Numbered from the stretch's first letter, positions 15,177 to 24,750 are shown. The stretch: 64,000 nt of DNA from Patescibacterium sp964540895 (GCA_964540895.1 CAZIOP010000001.1:248001-312000); one strand, 5' to 3'. The notes: generated by a model from the sequence alone, not told the origin. Numbers and translations are program-made.

Positions 15177-16958
15177 ATGACAAAGAAAAAACGAAATTGG
15201 CTGATTATTGGAGGTATTGTTGCCATTATTATTGTAGGCAGTATTATTGCTTCAAGTCGCAAGTCAAAGATTGAATATACCACTGCTGATGTTACCAGAG
15301 GTAACCTAGTTCAGAGTGTGAATGAAACAGGTACTATTACCCCCGCTAAAGAAATTGAATTAAACTTTCCGGCTACCGGGCAGTTAGCTCGTATTGATGT
15401 TAAAGTCGGTGATCAAGTAGCCCCTGATCAAGCCTTGGGTCAAGTTGATGCGTCTAGTTTAACAATTAGAGAACAAGAGGCCTCGGCTAACTTACGCATG
15501 TCAATGGCTAACGCTACTCAAGCTCAAGGAAACTATAATTCAGCCAAACGAGAGTATGATAAGTTACGAGCTAGCTTAGATGAAACTATTTCTCAAGCTC
15601 GTAAAACACAACATGATTTAGAGGATAGAACTTCATCAACAGTAACTACAACGGAACAAGCTATTAGTACAGCAGAATCAAACTTACAAACAACTAAATC
15701 TACGTATCAACGCGGAATAGAAAACAAACAGGCTGCTCTTGGCACAACGTTTGATAACAAAGTGTCAGCAGCTAATACTTCATTAGATGATATTAACCGT
15801 ATCTTGAATGACAGTGATGCAAGGCCAACGTTAGGTATTCAAAATGCTAGTGCTTTATCAAGATCAATAAACAGTTATAATATTGCTAGACAGTCAATTG
15901 CTCAAGCGCAGACACAAATTAATCTATATAAAGGAAATGCTAATTTTTTGGAAGTAGCTCATAGTAGTTCTGAGTTAGCTTTGAATAAAACGTTTGAAGC
16001 TCTTAACGATATGTTCTCTGTTCTGTCATACAGTATTGCTTCAAGCAACTTTACCCAAGCTGAATTAGACGCCTACAAGAATAATATTGATGCTCAGATT
16101 ACTACTATTGCTAATGCTATTTCTGCTTTGCAGTCTGCAAAGCAAGCATTAGATGACGCACGCCTGGCTTATGACACGAACGTATTAGCTGCAGAACAAA
16201 ATCTTAATCAAGCAAAAGCAAATTATGATGCTGCTTTGTTAACTGCCAGAAATACTGTTGCGACAACTACTGCCACTCGTGATCAGCAATTAGCCTCAGC
16301 TCAAACTCGAGTTGATAGTGCACAGTCAAACTTAGGAGTTGTTTCAGCTCAAGTGGCTCAATCACAAGCTAATTTAGATTTTGCTCGCAATCAACTACAA
16401 GATACGATTTTAAAATCTCCAATTAAAGGTATTATTACTAAAATTAATTACCAAGTCGGCGAACAAGTCTCACCATCAAAGGCTTTTTTGTCAGTACTGA
16501 CTGAAAATAATTATCAATTGGAAATTGATATTGCTGAAACTGACATTGTAAAAATCAAACAAAATAATGAAGCCACGATTACTCTTGATTCATTTGGTGA
16601 AGATAATAAGTTTGTCGGTACTGTCTATTTCATTGAACCAGCTGCTACTGTAATTCAAGGTGTTACATATTACAAAGTAAAAATTAGTTTTGATCCAGGT
16701 GTTCAGCCGGTGAAACCAGGTATGACTGCTAGCGCAGTTATTACCACTGCTAAGATTGATAATATTCTGATGATGCCATCACGGGCTGTTATTGATCGAG
16801 ATGGCTCTAAGATTGTGCGTTTAATGGAAAATGGTGAACCTCGCGAAGTTACAGTTACTACTGGCCTAAACGGTGATAATGGAATGATTGAAGTTTTAAG
16901 CGGGGTTAAAGAAGGTGATAAGGTTGTGACTTTTGTTAAAGATTCTAGTAAGAAGTAA
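15177..16958 (+). CDS. MacA/HlyD-type periplasmic-adaptor (membrane fusion) protein
   Basis: A 593-residue adaptor anchored by one N-terminal membrane segment (WLIIGGIVAIIIVGSIIAS). The lipoyl-like half motifs flank a very long coiled coil: ATGQLARIDVKVGDQVAPDQALGQVD near residue 65, then LKSPIKGIITKINYQVGEQVSP near 415. About 330 Ala/Gln/Ser-rich residues lie between, far longer than the hairpin of E. coli MacA. The beta-barrel and membrane-proximal domain end in GDKVVTFVK. It is first in an operon with a MacB-type ATPase and permeases. In a cell without an outer membrane the long hairpin would span the wall or S-layer instead of docking to TolC; that is inferred. Confidence 0.88.
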   Translation: MTKKKRNWLIIGGIVAIIIVGSIIASSRKSKIEYTTADVTRGNLVQSVNETGTITPAKEIELNFPATGQLARIDVKVGDQVAPDQALGQVDASSLTIREQEASANLRMSMANATQAQGNYNSAKREYDKLRASLDETISQARKTQHDLEDRTSSTVTTTEQAISTAESNLQTTKSTYQRGIENKQAALGTTFDNKVSAANTSLDDINRILNDSDARPTLGIQNASALSRSINSYNIARQSIAQAQTQINLYKGNANFLEVAHSSSELALNKTFEALNDMFSVLSYSIASSNFTQAELDAYKNNIDAQITTIANAISALQSAKQALDDARLAYDTNVLAAEQNLNQAKANYDAALLTARNTVATTTATRDQQLASAQTRVDSAQSNLGVVSAQVAQSQANLDFARNQLQDTILKSPIKGIITKINYQVGEQVSPSKAFLSVLTENNYQLEIDIAETDIVKIKQNNEATITLDSFGEDNKFVGTVYFIEPAATVIQGVTYYKVKISFDPGVQPVKPGMTASAVITTAKIDNILMMPSRAVIDRDGSKIVRLMENGEPREVTVTTGLNGDNGMIEVLSGVKEGDKVVTFVKDSSKK

Positions 16959-16960
16959 CT

Positions 16961-17677
16961 ATGTTGATAAAGGTCAAAGACCTCAAAAAGGAGTACACTT
17001 CTGATGAAGTTGTAACTAAAGTATTACACGGTTTGTCATTCACCATCGAAAAAGGTGAATTTGTTTCTATTATGGGTCCGTCTGGATCTGGCAAATCAAC
17101 TTTGATGCATATTCTTGGTTTTTTGGATCGAGCCACTTCAGGAACATTTGAATTTGAAGGAGAAAATGTTACGACATTATCTGATGATGATTTAGCTCGT
17201 TTTCGTAATGAAAAAATCGGCTTTGTGTTTCAATCCTTTAACCTCTTACCACGTACCTCAGTCTTAGAAAACGTGAAGCTACCGTTATTATACTCTAAAG
17301 ACAAAACAATTAATGTAACAGCACGAGCCAAAGAAGTGTTAGAAATGGTGGGACTTAGTCATCGTCTTGATTATCACACTAATCAAATTTCTGGTGGTGA
17401 AAAACAACGTGTGGCCATTGCCAGAGCACTGATTAACAAACCATCAGTTATTTTTGCTGATGAGCCAACTGGTAACTTGGATTCAAAGTCTGGTACACAA
17501 GTAATGAAGATTCTTCAAGATTTAAATGCGGCTGGTAATACTATTATTCTTGTAACTCATGAAACCTACACCTCAGAACATGCCAAACGGATTATCAGTG
17601 TAAAAGATGGTGAGATTATCAGTGATGTTCCAGTAACGCATCGACGCTTTGCTAAAGAAGGTGAAATTCTGAAATAA
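16961..17677 (+). CDS. MacB/LolD-type ABC transporter ATPase
   Basis: A 238-residue cytoplasmic ATP-binding subunit. Walker A is GPSGSGKST, the signature ISGGEKQRVAIARAL, Walker B VIFADEPTGNLDSKSG, and the switch His is in LVTHE. The DEPTGNLD sequence is typical of the MacB/FtsE/LolD subfamily. It lies 2 nt after the adaptor gene and serves, most likely, the two FtsX/MacB-fold permeases at 19478 and 20738. Confidence 0.93.
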   Translation: MLIKVKDLKKEYTSDEVVTKVLHGLSFTIEKGEFVSIMGPSGSGKSTLMHILGFLDRATSGTFEFEGENVTTLSDDDLARFRNEKIGFVFQSFNLLPRTSVLENVKLPLLYSKDKTINVTARAKEVLEMVGLSHRLDYHTNQISGGEKQRVAIARALINKPSVIFADEPTGNLDSKSGTQVMKILQDLNAAGNTIILVTHETYTSEHAKRIISVKDGEIISDVPVTHRRFAKEGEILK

Positions 17678-17686
17678 AAATATATC

Positions 17687-19459
17687 ATGACTAAGTCTTC
17701 TTCTGAGAAGCAAATAATTAATTATTCCACCTGGCAACTCATTAAAGATGTTGCTCAATTTATTAAGCCCTATAAAAAGGGTTTTGTTTGGGCATCAGTA
17801 ATACGTCTTATTGGTGATCTAGTTTGGTTATATCCAGCATATCTTTTTGCTTACACAGTCACGTTTTTAGCAAATTATAAAGGAGGATCATTAAAGTCGT
17901 TATGGTGGGTAATAGGTTTCGGATTTTTATCAATTATTCTACGAAATATATGTATGTATATTTCTAAACGAATAGGTTACACTGTTGGAGAAAAGGTAGC
18001 TATCGACTCGACTTTACATACTGTTCATCACATGTTTCGGTTGGATATGGGTTGGCATGAAAAAGAGAATTCAGGCAATAAAATTAAAAGAATTCAAAAT
18101 GCAGCTGAAGGACTTAATAAAATTATTAGAATTTGGTTTAACAATTTAATAGAGATAGTTGTTAATTTGGTAGCTATTAATATTATTATTGCTCAATTTG
18201 ATAGAACTATTTTAATATTAATGTTATTCTTTTTGGTTTCCTATTTCGTGATTTCTCGTCTTATGACAAGTAAAGCCAGTGCAGCTTCTTATATTGTTAA
18301 CCTGCAAGAAGAAGAGGTTCAGGGATTATTATTTGAAACAGTTAGCAATATTCGTACTGTAAAGGTGATGTCAATGATACAGACGTTATATGAAACATTG
18401 GTAAATAAGACAAAAGAATTAGTAGAGAAATTAAGAAAAAGAATCTTTTGGTATCAAACAAGATGGTTCTTTTTGGGAATATGGGGTGGAATTTTCAAGG
18501 TTGGTATTTTTATTTTAATTATATTGGGTATTGTTAATGATCATTATGAAATTGGTTTTTTGCTCTTGTTTAATACATATTTTGGAAATTTGCGAGAATC
18601 GGTTGATGAATTATCAAATGTAAGTGTGGAATTAGTGTCAGCTAAGTTAAGTATTTCTCGTATGAAAACTGTTCTTAAAGAACCGGTTACTATTGAAAAT
18701 ACTAAAGGTAAGATTGATCTATCAGTTGATTGGAAAACAATTACTTTCAAGAATGTTTCTTTTTCATATGGAGACAACAAAGTTTTAGATGATGTTTCAT
18801 TTACTATTTCTCGCGGCGAAAGAATTGGTATTGTAGGTTTATCAGGTGCTGGCAAATCAACATTGTTTAAGTTATTACTAAAAGAGCGAGAAGGTTTTGA
18901 GGGAGATATATTGTTTGATGATATTTCTATAAAGAAAGTAAAAAGCGATAGTTATTTTAAGCAAGTCTCAGTAGTACTACAAGATACAGAAGTATTTAAT
19001 TTTTCACTTAAAGAGAATATTATTATCACCAACGCTTCGCAATCAACTAATGTTGCTTTATTAAATAAATCTTTAGAAATAGCACATATTTCTGATTTAG
19101 TTTCCAAACTGCCAAATGGCCTTGAAACAGTGATTGGTGAAAAGGGTGTTAAATTATCTGGTGGAGAAAGGCAGAGATTAGGTATTGCACGTGCCATTTT
19201 TAAAGAACCACAAATTTTATTATTAGATGAAGCAACTTCAAGTTTAGATCTGGAATCTGAGGAAAAAATTCGTGATTCTTTGCACACTTTCTTTGAAAAA
19301 GTTACTGCTATCGTAATTGCTCATCGATTAACCACTATTAAAGAAATGGACAGGATATTAGTTTTAGAGGAGGGAAAAATAATAGAATCAGGAAATTTTG
19401 AAGCATTACATTCTACCCATGGACGATTCTATGAGTTATGGGAAAAACAGAAATTATAA
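17687..19459 (+). CDS. ABC exporter with fused membrane and ATPase domains (MsbA/ABCB-like)
   Basis: A 590-residue half-transporter that works as a dimer. About six membrane segments fill residues 25-300, with the type I exporter fold. The ATPase follows, with Walker A GLSGAGKST, signature LSGGERQRLGIARAIF, Walker B ILLLDEATSSLD and switch IVIAHRLTT. It is inserted between the MacB-type ATPase and its permeases. It is richer in Lys/Ile and AT than its neighbours, which may mean it was added to the operon later. The substrate (lipid, glycolipid or peptide) is unknown. Confidence 0.9.
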   Translation: MTKSSSEKQIINYSTWQLIKDVAQFIKPYKKGFVWASVIRLIGDLVWLYPAYLFAYTVTFLANYKGGSLKSLWWVIGFGFLSIILRNICMYISKRIGYTVGEKVAIDSTLHTVHHMFRLDMGWHEKENSGNKIKRIQNAAEGLNKIIRIWFNNLIEIVVNLVAINIIIAQFDRTILILMLFFLVSYFVISRLMTSKASAASYIVNLQEEEVQGLLFETVSNIRTVKVMSMIQTLYETLVNKTKELVEKLRKRIFWYQTRWFFLGIWGGIFKVGIFILIILGIVNDHYEIGFLLLFNTYFGNLRESVDELSNVSVELVSAKLSISRMKTVLKEPVTIENTKGKIDLSVDWKTITFKNVSFSYGDNKVLDDVSFTISRGERIGIVGLSGAGKSTLFKLLLKEREGFEGDILFDDISIKKVKSDSYFKQVSVVLQDTEVFNFSLKENIIITNASQSTNVALLNKSLEIAHISDLVSKLPNGLETVIGEKGVKLSGGERQRLGIARAIFKEPQILLLDEATSSLDLESEEKIRDSLHTFFEKVTAIVIAHRLTTIKEMDRILVLEEGKIIESGNFEALHSTHGRFYELWEKQKL

Positions 19460-19477
19460 AGTATCATTTTCAATTCG

Positions 19478-20734
19478 ATGAATTTTAATTATTATTCTCA
19501 ATTAATAAAAACCGCTTTTCGGGCATTAAATGCGACCAGACGTCGTAGTTTCTTGACCATGCTTGGAATTATTATTGGTGTTTCAGCCGTGATTATTATC
19601 ATGGCCATTGGAGCTGGAGCTCAATCATTGATTTTGTCACAAGTCCAAACCTTCGGTGCCAACTTAGTTGGTGTTTTACCTGGTAAGTCAGAAAAGAATG
19701 GACCACCAGCTTCAGTCATGGGTGTATCAATTACTACTTTAACACTTGAAGATGCTGAAGCATTATCACAAAAGAATAATGTCCCGCATCTCACAGCCGT
19801 AGCTCCTTTTACCCGTGGCGTTGGAACACTCTCCTGGCGTGATGAAAAATATGATACCAGTCTAAGTGGAACCAGTGCTGAATACTTAAGCGTTGAAGGT
19901 GGTGAAGTTGTCTCAGGTCGTTTTTTTTCGGCTGAAGAAGCTATCGGGGCTGCTCGTGTTTTAGTAATTGGCAGTACGGTCAAAGAAGAGTTATTTGGTC
20001 AAAATGAAGCAGTGGGGCAAACAGTTCGTTTAAAAAATTCTGGCTATACGGTGATTGGGGTAATGGCTGAACGGGGGACAGTCGCTTTTCAGAATTATGA
20101 TGACCAAGTTTTTTTACCAATCACTACCATGCAACGAAATGTAGCTGGCGTTCGTCATTTAGGTTTACTGCGAGCCAAAGTTGATAGTGAAGAATATATT
20201 GATCAAACAGTGAAAGATATAGAAGATACTTTGCGTGAGCGTCATGGTATTACCGACCAAAGTGGTGAAAGTGATGACTTTTCAGTGCGCAGTGCTCAAG
20301 ATGCTTTAAACGTATTAACCTCCATTACTGATGGACTTAAATTCTTTTTGGCAGCTATGGCCGCTTTGTCACTCTTAGTGGGTGGTATTGGTATTATGAA
20401 TATTATGTTAATTCGAGTGGTAGAGCGAACTAGAGAGATTGGATTGCGACAGGCTGTCGGTGCTCGCCGTTTTGATATTATGGCTCAATTCTTAGTTGAG
20501 GCTGTAGCAATTACAGTATCAGGTGGAATTATTGGCATAATTCTTGGAGAATTTATTTCTTTTATTATTGCCTTTATTGCTAGACAATTAAGTTATGATT
20601 GGCCTTTTAGTTTTTCACCTTTAGCAATATTTTTGGCAGTATCAGTTTCCATTGCCGTTGGTTTAATCTTTGGGTTATATCCAGCTGCCAAAGCTAGTAA
20701 ATTAGATCCGATTGAAGCACTGCGTTACGAATAA
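19478..20734 (+). CDS. MacB-type ABC transporter permease (copy 1)
   Basis: A 418-residue FtsX/MacB-fold permease. The first membrane helix is at about 22-45 (RRRSFLTMLGIIIGVSAVIIIMAIGAGA), followed by a large extracytoplasmic MacB_PCD domain (about 46-280) and three C-terminal helices. The conserved VGGIGIMNIMLIRVVERTREIGLRQAVGA segment and the final PAAKASKLDPIEALRYE are diagnostic. The paralogue follows 3 nt later; both are needed if the complex is a heterodimer. Confidence 0.92.
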   Translation: MNFNYYSQLIKTAFRALNATRRRSFLTMLGIIIGVSAVIIIMAIGAGAQSLILSQVQTFGANLVGVLPGKSEKNGPPASVMGVSITTLTLEDAEALSQKNNVPHLTAVAPFTRGVGTLSWRDEKYDTSLSGTSAEYLSVEGGEVVSGRFFSAEEAIGAARVLVIGSTVKEELFGQNEAVGQTVRLKNSGYTVIGVMAERGTVAFQNYDDQVFLPITTMQRNVAGVRHLGLLRAKVDSEEYIDQTVKDIEDTLRERHGITDQSGESDDFSVRSAQDALNVLTSITDGLKFFLAAMAALSLLVGGIGIMNIMLIRVVERTREIGLRQAVGARRFDIMAQFLVEAVAITVSGGIIGIILGEFISFIIAFIARQLSYDWPFSFSPLAIFLAVSVSIAVGLIFGLYPAAKASKLDPIEALRYE

Positions 20735-20737
20735 TCT

Positions 20738-21997
20738 ATGACAATTCTTGCTTCTATAAAAAATTCACTGACATTAATGAAAGCTAACAAAGCTCGAACG
20801 TCTTTGACGTTACTTGGGTTAGTTATTGGTATCATGACAGTTATCATTGTCTTTGCAGCTGGAGAAGGTATTCGTGGACTAGTACTTGGACAAGTTGAGT
20901 CGTTTGGTACTGATACAGTTATTACAGAAATCAAAGTACCATCAACTAAAACAGGTGCCGCGGGTGATAATGAATCAGGCAGTGCTCAAGCCTCAGGCGT
21001 TCAAGTTACCACCTTAACAGTTGATGATATGGAGGCAATTGAAAAATTACCAAATATAGAAAGGGGATATGCAGCTGTACTTTCACAAGAACAAGCCAGT
21101 TATGGAAATGAATTGCGACGATCGTCAGTTCTTGGAGCTTCTGCAAATTATATTGAAATTGATTCAGGCTCAAAAATAGCCACGGGTCGTTTCTTTTCCG
21201 AAGCGGATGACAAAAGTCTGGCAACCGTGGCTGTGATTGGACAAGGCATGAAAGAAAAATTGTTTGGCGACAGTGATGCTATTGGCAAGACGATAAAGTT
21301 ACGCAATGAACGGTTTACTGTTATTGGTGTCATGGCACCTCGAGGCGCTGTTATGTTTATGAGTTTTGATGACTATATTTATGTACCAATTAGAACGCTG
21401 CAAAAGAAATTAATGGGTACTGATTATATTTCCTATATGGTTCATACCATAACTGATGTACAGGCTAGTGAAGCTATTGCTGAAGATATTCGCTATACCA
21501 TGCGCGCTCGTCATGAAATTACTGATCCTATTAAAGATGATTTCCGAGTTACGACTATGGTGGAATCAGTTGAAACATTAGAAACAATTACTAATGCTCT
21601 GACTTTTTTATTATTAGCAATTGTGGCTATTTCGTTAGTAGTTGGGGGAGTAGGTATTATGAATATCATGTATGTGGCTGTAACCGAACGAACAATGGAG
21701 ATTGGATTACGTAAAGCAGTTGGTGCATCCTATAAAGATATCTTGCAACAGTTTTTAGTTGAGGCAGTAATTATCACGTTAATGGGGGGAGTAGTGGGTA
21801 GTATCTTGGGAACATTAATTGCCTTCTTAATATCTCTGGTAGCATCCGGATTGGGGTTTGATTGGCATTTTGCAGTTCCCTTACAAGCCTATATTATTGC
21901 GATTACTTTCAGTCTAGTTTGTGGCATAGTGTTTGGAGTTACTCCAGCGAGATCAGCTGCCAAGTTAGATCCGATTGAGGCTTTGAGGACGGAGTAG
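20738..21997 (+). CDS. MacB-type ABC transporter permease (copy 2)
   Basis: A 419-residue paralogue of the preceding gene with the same layout: one helix, a large external domain (about 45-280), then three helices. VGGVGIMNIMYVAVTERTMEIGLRKAVGA and the end PARSAAKLDPIEALRTE repeat the family motifs. Its external domain has diverged clearly from copy 1. It is the last gene of the operon, closed by a strong terminator at 22003-22036. Confidence 0.92.
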   Translation: MTILASIKNSLTLMKANKARTSLTLLGLVIGIMTVIIVFAAGEGIRGLVLGQVESFGTDTVITEIKVPSTKTGAAGDNESGSAQASGVQVTTLTVDDMEAIEKLPNIERGYAAVLSQEQASYGNELRRSSVLGASANYIEIDSGSKIATGRFFSEADDKSLATVAVIGQGMKEKLFGDSDAIGKTIKLRNERFTVIGVMAPRGAVMFMSFDDYIYVPIRTLQKKLMGTDYISYMVHTITDVQASEAIAEDIRYTMRARHEITDPIKDDFRVTTMVESVETLETITNALTFLLLAIVAISLVVGGVGIMNIMYVAVTERTMEIGLRKAVGASYKDILQQFLVEAVIITLMGGVVGSILGTLIAFLISLVASGLGFDWHFAVPLQAYIIAITFSLVCGIVFGVTPARSAAKLDPIEALRTE

Positions 21998-22002
21998 AGT
22001 AT

Positions 22003-22036
22003 AAAAAAACCATCTTGATGTTATAAGATGGTTTTA
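22003..22036. terminator. Bidirectional intrinsic terminator
   Basis: Arms 22006-22016 and 22025-22035 (AAAACCATCTT / AAGATGGTTTT) form an 11-bp stem with an 8-nt loop. A-rich and T-rich flanks make it usable from both strands: the MacAB-like operon on plus and the 22057 gene on minus. Confidence 0.85.
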
Positions 22037-22056
22037 CTTGTATTTAATGAAAATTA

Positions 22057-22479
22057 TTAATTTTGTTTTACTCCTACAACCAGCATGGAGCAATTTTTTA
22101 TATCTTCTTGTGATATGTATTCTTCTCTTGAAGATGCGACATTGAATTTTCCGAAATTATCGTACCATGCTTTTATGAAAAATACTTTATTAGAAATTAC
22201 AATCACTAAACCTTCATCCTGGAACGCTGCACGTTGTTTTGATAATATTTCTGGTACTGCTACCGGTTCTACTAAGTAATTTTTACTTTCGCAAACTTTG
22301 CTTATTAAATCGGTTTCGCTTATGGAATCTTTCTCGTTGAGAGTATTGTTAGTGTCGGTTGTATCACCGAAAACAATTTTTGTTATTTCTGAGTGACTTA
22401 TTATTGACTTATATTTTATGGTTTGTGCTTGAGTGCTATTCATGAATAGCACTGTAATAACGATGATGATTGATTTCAT
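22057..22479 (-). CDS. Small secreted protein of unknown function
   Basis: A 140-residue protein with a signal peptide (MKSIIIVITVLFMNSTQAQ) and no recognisable domain. The mature part is mixed alpha/beta with two Cys (in KVCESKN and KNCSMLV) that could form a disulfide, and a segment GLVIVISNKVFFIKAWYDNFGKFNV. Unlike nearly all genes here it has a near-perfect Shine-Dalgarno (AAGGAG, 9 nt before the ATG) and a long structured leader. This suggests a separate origin or translational control. It is flanked by a terminator on its 3' side and a divergent promoter on its 5' side. Confidence 0.7.
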   Translation of the reverse strand: MKSIIIVITVLFMNSTQAQTIKYKSIISHSEITKIVFGDTTDTNNTLNEKDSISETDLISKVCESKNYLVEPVAVPEILSKQRAAFQDEGLVIVISNKVFFIKAWYDNFGKFNVASSREEYISQEDIKNCSMLVVGVKQN

Positions 22480-22492
22480 TTTAATTCTCCTT

Positions 22493-22505
22493 GTCTCTTT
22501 GAGAC
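22493..22505 (-). repeat. Short hairpin next to the Shine-Dalgarno of the 22479 gene
   Basis: GTCTC-TTT-GAGAC. On the minus strand the hairpin ends directly before the AAGGAG ribosome-binding site, so folding could affect its accessibility. Confidence 0.5.
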
Positions 22506-22575
22506 GGTTTTAGTTTTTTGATTAAGAATCTATTGACCTTATTGTCTAAAGATCACTATATTCTTAACCAAAACC
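22506..22575 (-). repeat. Imperfect long inverted repeat in the leader of the 22479 gene
   Basis: The left arm has GGTTTT (22506-22511) and GATTAAGAAT (22520-22529). The right arm ATTCTTAACCAAAACC (22560-22575) is its near-complement, with 8 extra bases bulged in the left arm. If transcribed from the weak extended -10 near 22587-22595 (minus strand TGTTATATT) it forms most of a ~100-nt 5' leader. The remaining gap up to the promoter at 22692 is AT-rich with no other feature seen. Confidence 0.5.
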
Positions 22576-22691
22576 CTAAAAAGAGAAATATAACAGCTGG
22601 TTGTCAATGAACTTTGATAATATCTATTATATCATATTAATATGATTATGTCAAGTATTATAGGTAAAAGGCTTTAAAATAAGCCATTTTC

Positions 22692-22720
22692 TTGTTAGTT
22701 AGGCTGAAAACTGTTATACT
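22692..22720 (+). promoter_or_regulatory. Promoter of the DUF4012-mreB-GT4 operon
   Basis: TTGTTA (22692-22697), a 17-bp spacer ending in TGT, and TATACT (22715-22720). The ATG at 22732 follows after 11 nt, giving a leader of only a few bases. Confidence 0.7.
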
Positions 22721-22731
22721 TGTTTCTATAT

Positions 22732-24750
22732 ATGGAACAAAAGACTCCACCTAATTTATTGCACCAATATCACCAAATTAACCCACCCGGACCTGGTGAA
22801 CAACCACCTCATTCCTTTGCTGTACCAGTTCAAAAGCGTTCAAAGACTTCTCGGATTTTCTCTTTTCTGCGTTTTATTTTTTTATTTGTTCTATTTATCC
22901 TTGGGTTAGGCTTATTAGTTATAGTATTAAATCTCAAACAAGTTTCAGCCGCTGTTACCTCAGTTACACAAGGAAAGAACAATTTAGAAAAATCATTAGA
23001 GTATGCTCAGACGCGTGACTTCTTAGTAGCTCAAGATAGTGCTGATTTAGCTGTTAGTAATTTTAAAATAGCGTCTGAAGAGTTAGATGGTCTTATTCTT
23101 GGTCCACTTCAGTATATTACCGCTGTGGAAGCCTATAAAGCAGATGCTAGACATTTAACCAAGGGTGGTGAGTTATTGGCTACGGCTATGTCTAAAGGCA
23201 CAGCCTATGCTTCTAGCTTAGACAGTGTTCTTGGGAAAAATACTAATTTAGGTTTTTCACAACTTCCACCCGAAGAGAAAAAAAGAATTTTGGCGGCAAT
23301 TTACAATTCTGAAATAACCTTAACCGAAATTGAAAAAATATTGGACCAAAGCTTAGTAGAGATAAAAAGTGTTCAATCCTTTACCTGGGTAACACCGTTA
23401 ACCAGTCGTATTAAAGAGTTAACTGAGAAAATCACAACTGGACAAAAGACATTAGCTTCAGCTTCGCCCTTAACTAAGTTACTGCCTTCTATTCTAGGCT
23501 ATCCGGATGCTGCTACTTATTTATTTGTTTTACAAAATAGCGACGAACTTCGGGCGACTGGTGGCTTTATTGGAACCTATGGCATTATTCAAACCAGAGA
23601 TGGTGATTTTGCTCGGTTTGAAACACATGATGTCTATCATCTTGATATTCCAGTAGAAGGTAAAGTAAAAATTACACCGCCTGATCCGCTGAAAAAATAT
23701 TTGAATAAGAATTGGTTTTTCCGTGATGCTAATTGGTCACCTGATTGGCCAACTAGTGCTGAGAAATTATTATGGTTTTATAACCAAGAAAATAACGCTC
23801 AGGCCAAACCCGATCCAATTAAGAATTTTGATGGAGTGATTGCGATTACTCCTGAAGTAATCACTGAGCTCATGAATATTACTGGACCAATTGTTGTTGA
23901 TGGTGAGACATATACCGCTCAAAACTTTGTTGATTTACTGCAGTATAAAGTAGAAAAAGACTTTATTCGTTTAGGCGTATCTCGTTGGCATCGAAAAGAG
24001 GTTATCGCAGAGATTGCCAAAATATTAAAAGAGCGTTTATTAGATTTGCCTTTAGATCGTTGGCCAGAACTAATTCGATTAGTGGGGGACAACATGGCCC
24101 GAAAGAACGTTTTGTTATATGACAAAGATCCAGCTACAAAACAGTTAATTTTAGAGCAAGGTTGGGGAGGGGAGTTAAAGAAAACTTGGGGTGATTTTTT
24201 GATGGTGGTAGATTCTAATATGGCAGCCTTAAAAACCGATGCAGTTATGAAGCGTCATATTGACTATCAAGTAGATCAAGGCAAAGACGGAGACTTAACA
24301 GCCGTGGCCACACTTAGTTATTCCCATGAAGGCAGTTTAGATTGGAAAACGAGTCGCTACCAAAGTTTTACTCGTCTCTATGTACCAGAAGGCAGTCAAC
24401 TTCTCAGAGCCACCGGTTTTGCCCCTGATTCAGTGATTACCGGCAATGAACTTGGTCGAACATACTTTGGTGGATACCTTACTGTACCACCTCATCAAAC
24501 TGGTCAAGTTGTTATCGAGTATACCTTACCTCGTCGTATGGTTGAGAATATGACTACGTACAAAAATTATGGTTTATTTATTCAAAAACAACCGGGAACA
24601 GGACAGGTCGGAGTCTCGGTTGACGTGGCCTTCCTTAATGATATAAAATCCTATAGTCCCGTTAATCTCTATTCAGAAAAACCAGCCTCTAATCGCTTCA
24701 CCAGTAAAGGTGATTTAAAGATTGATCGTAACTTTCTCATTAACTTTTAA
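22732..24750 (+). CDS. DUF4012 membrane-anchored extracellular protein (copy 1)
   Basis: A 672-residue protein. I chose the ATG at 22732 (MEQKTPPNLLHQ); upstream in-frame codons lie within the -10 box. A Pro-rich cytoplasmic tail (about 1-38) precedes one membrane helix (FLRFIFLFVLFILGLGLLVIVL). The large external part holds a helical region (to about 250) and the DUF4012 core with LQNSDELRATGGFIGTYG, DANWSPDWPTSAEKLLWFY and FDGVIAITPEVI. The family is abundant in Patescibacteria and Actinobacteria, without a known reaction. The operon with mreB and a GT4 suggests work on surface glycans at the wall; that is inferred. Confidence 0.88.
   Translation: MEQKTPPNLLHQYHQINPPGPGEQPPHSFAVPVQKRSKTSRIFSFLRFIFLFVLFILGLGLLVIVLNLKQVSAAVTSVTQGKNNLEKSLEYAQTRDFLVAQDSADLAVSNFKIASEELDGLILGPLQYITAVEAYKADARHLTKGGELLATAMSKGTAYASSLDSVLGKNTNLGFSQLPPEEKKRILAAIYNSEITLTEIEKILDQSLVEIKSVQSFTWVTPLTSRIKELTEKITTGQKTLASASPLTKLLPSILGYPDAATYLFVLQNSDELRATGGFIGTYGIIQTRDGDFARFETHDVYHLDIPVEGKVKITPPDPLKKYLNKNWFFRDANWSPDWPTSAEKLLWFYNQENNAQAKPDPIKNFDGVIAITPEVITELMNITGPIVVDGETYTAQNFVDLLQYKVEKDFIRLGVSRWHRKEVIAEIAKILKERLLDLPLDRWPELIRLVGDNMARKNVLLYDKDPATKQLILEQGWGGELKKTWGDFLMVVDSNMAALKTDAVMKRHIDYQVDQGKDGDLTAVATLSYSHEGSLDWKTSRYQSFTRLYVPEGSQLLRATGFAPDSVITGNELGRTYFGGYLTVPPHQTGQVVIEYTLPRRMVENMTTYKNYGLFIQKQPGTGQVGVSVDVAFLNDIKSYSPVNLYSEKPASNRFTSKGDLKIDRNFLINF

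Noticed and set aside
18544..19287. Minus-strand frames of 103 and 111 aa in the ABC exporter
   Set aside because: They are antisense to the ATPase domain motifs, so they are shadows.
17687..19459. The inserted ABC exporter as a mobile cargo
   Set aside because: No flanking repeats or transposase remains; tight 9-18 nt spacing with its neighbours suggests a normal operon member, although its composition is slightly different.
22602..22607. TTGACA on the minus strand as -35 for the 22479 gene
   Set aside because: The only reasonable -10 (TATATT at 22587-22592) is 9 bp away, far from 16-18 bp.
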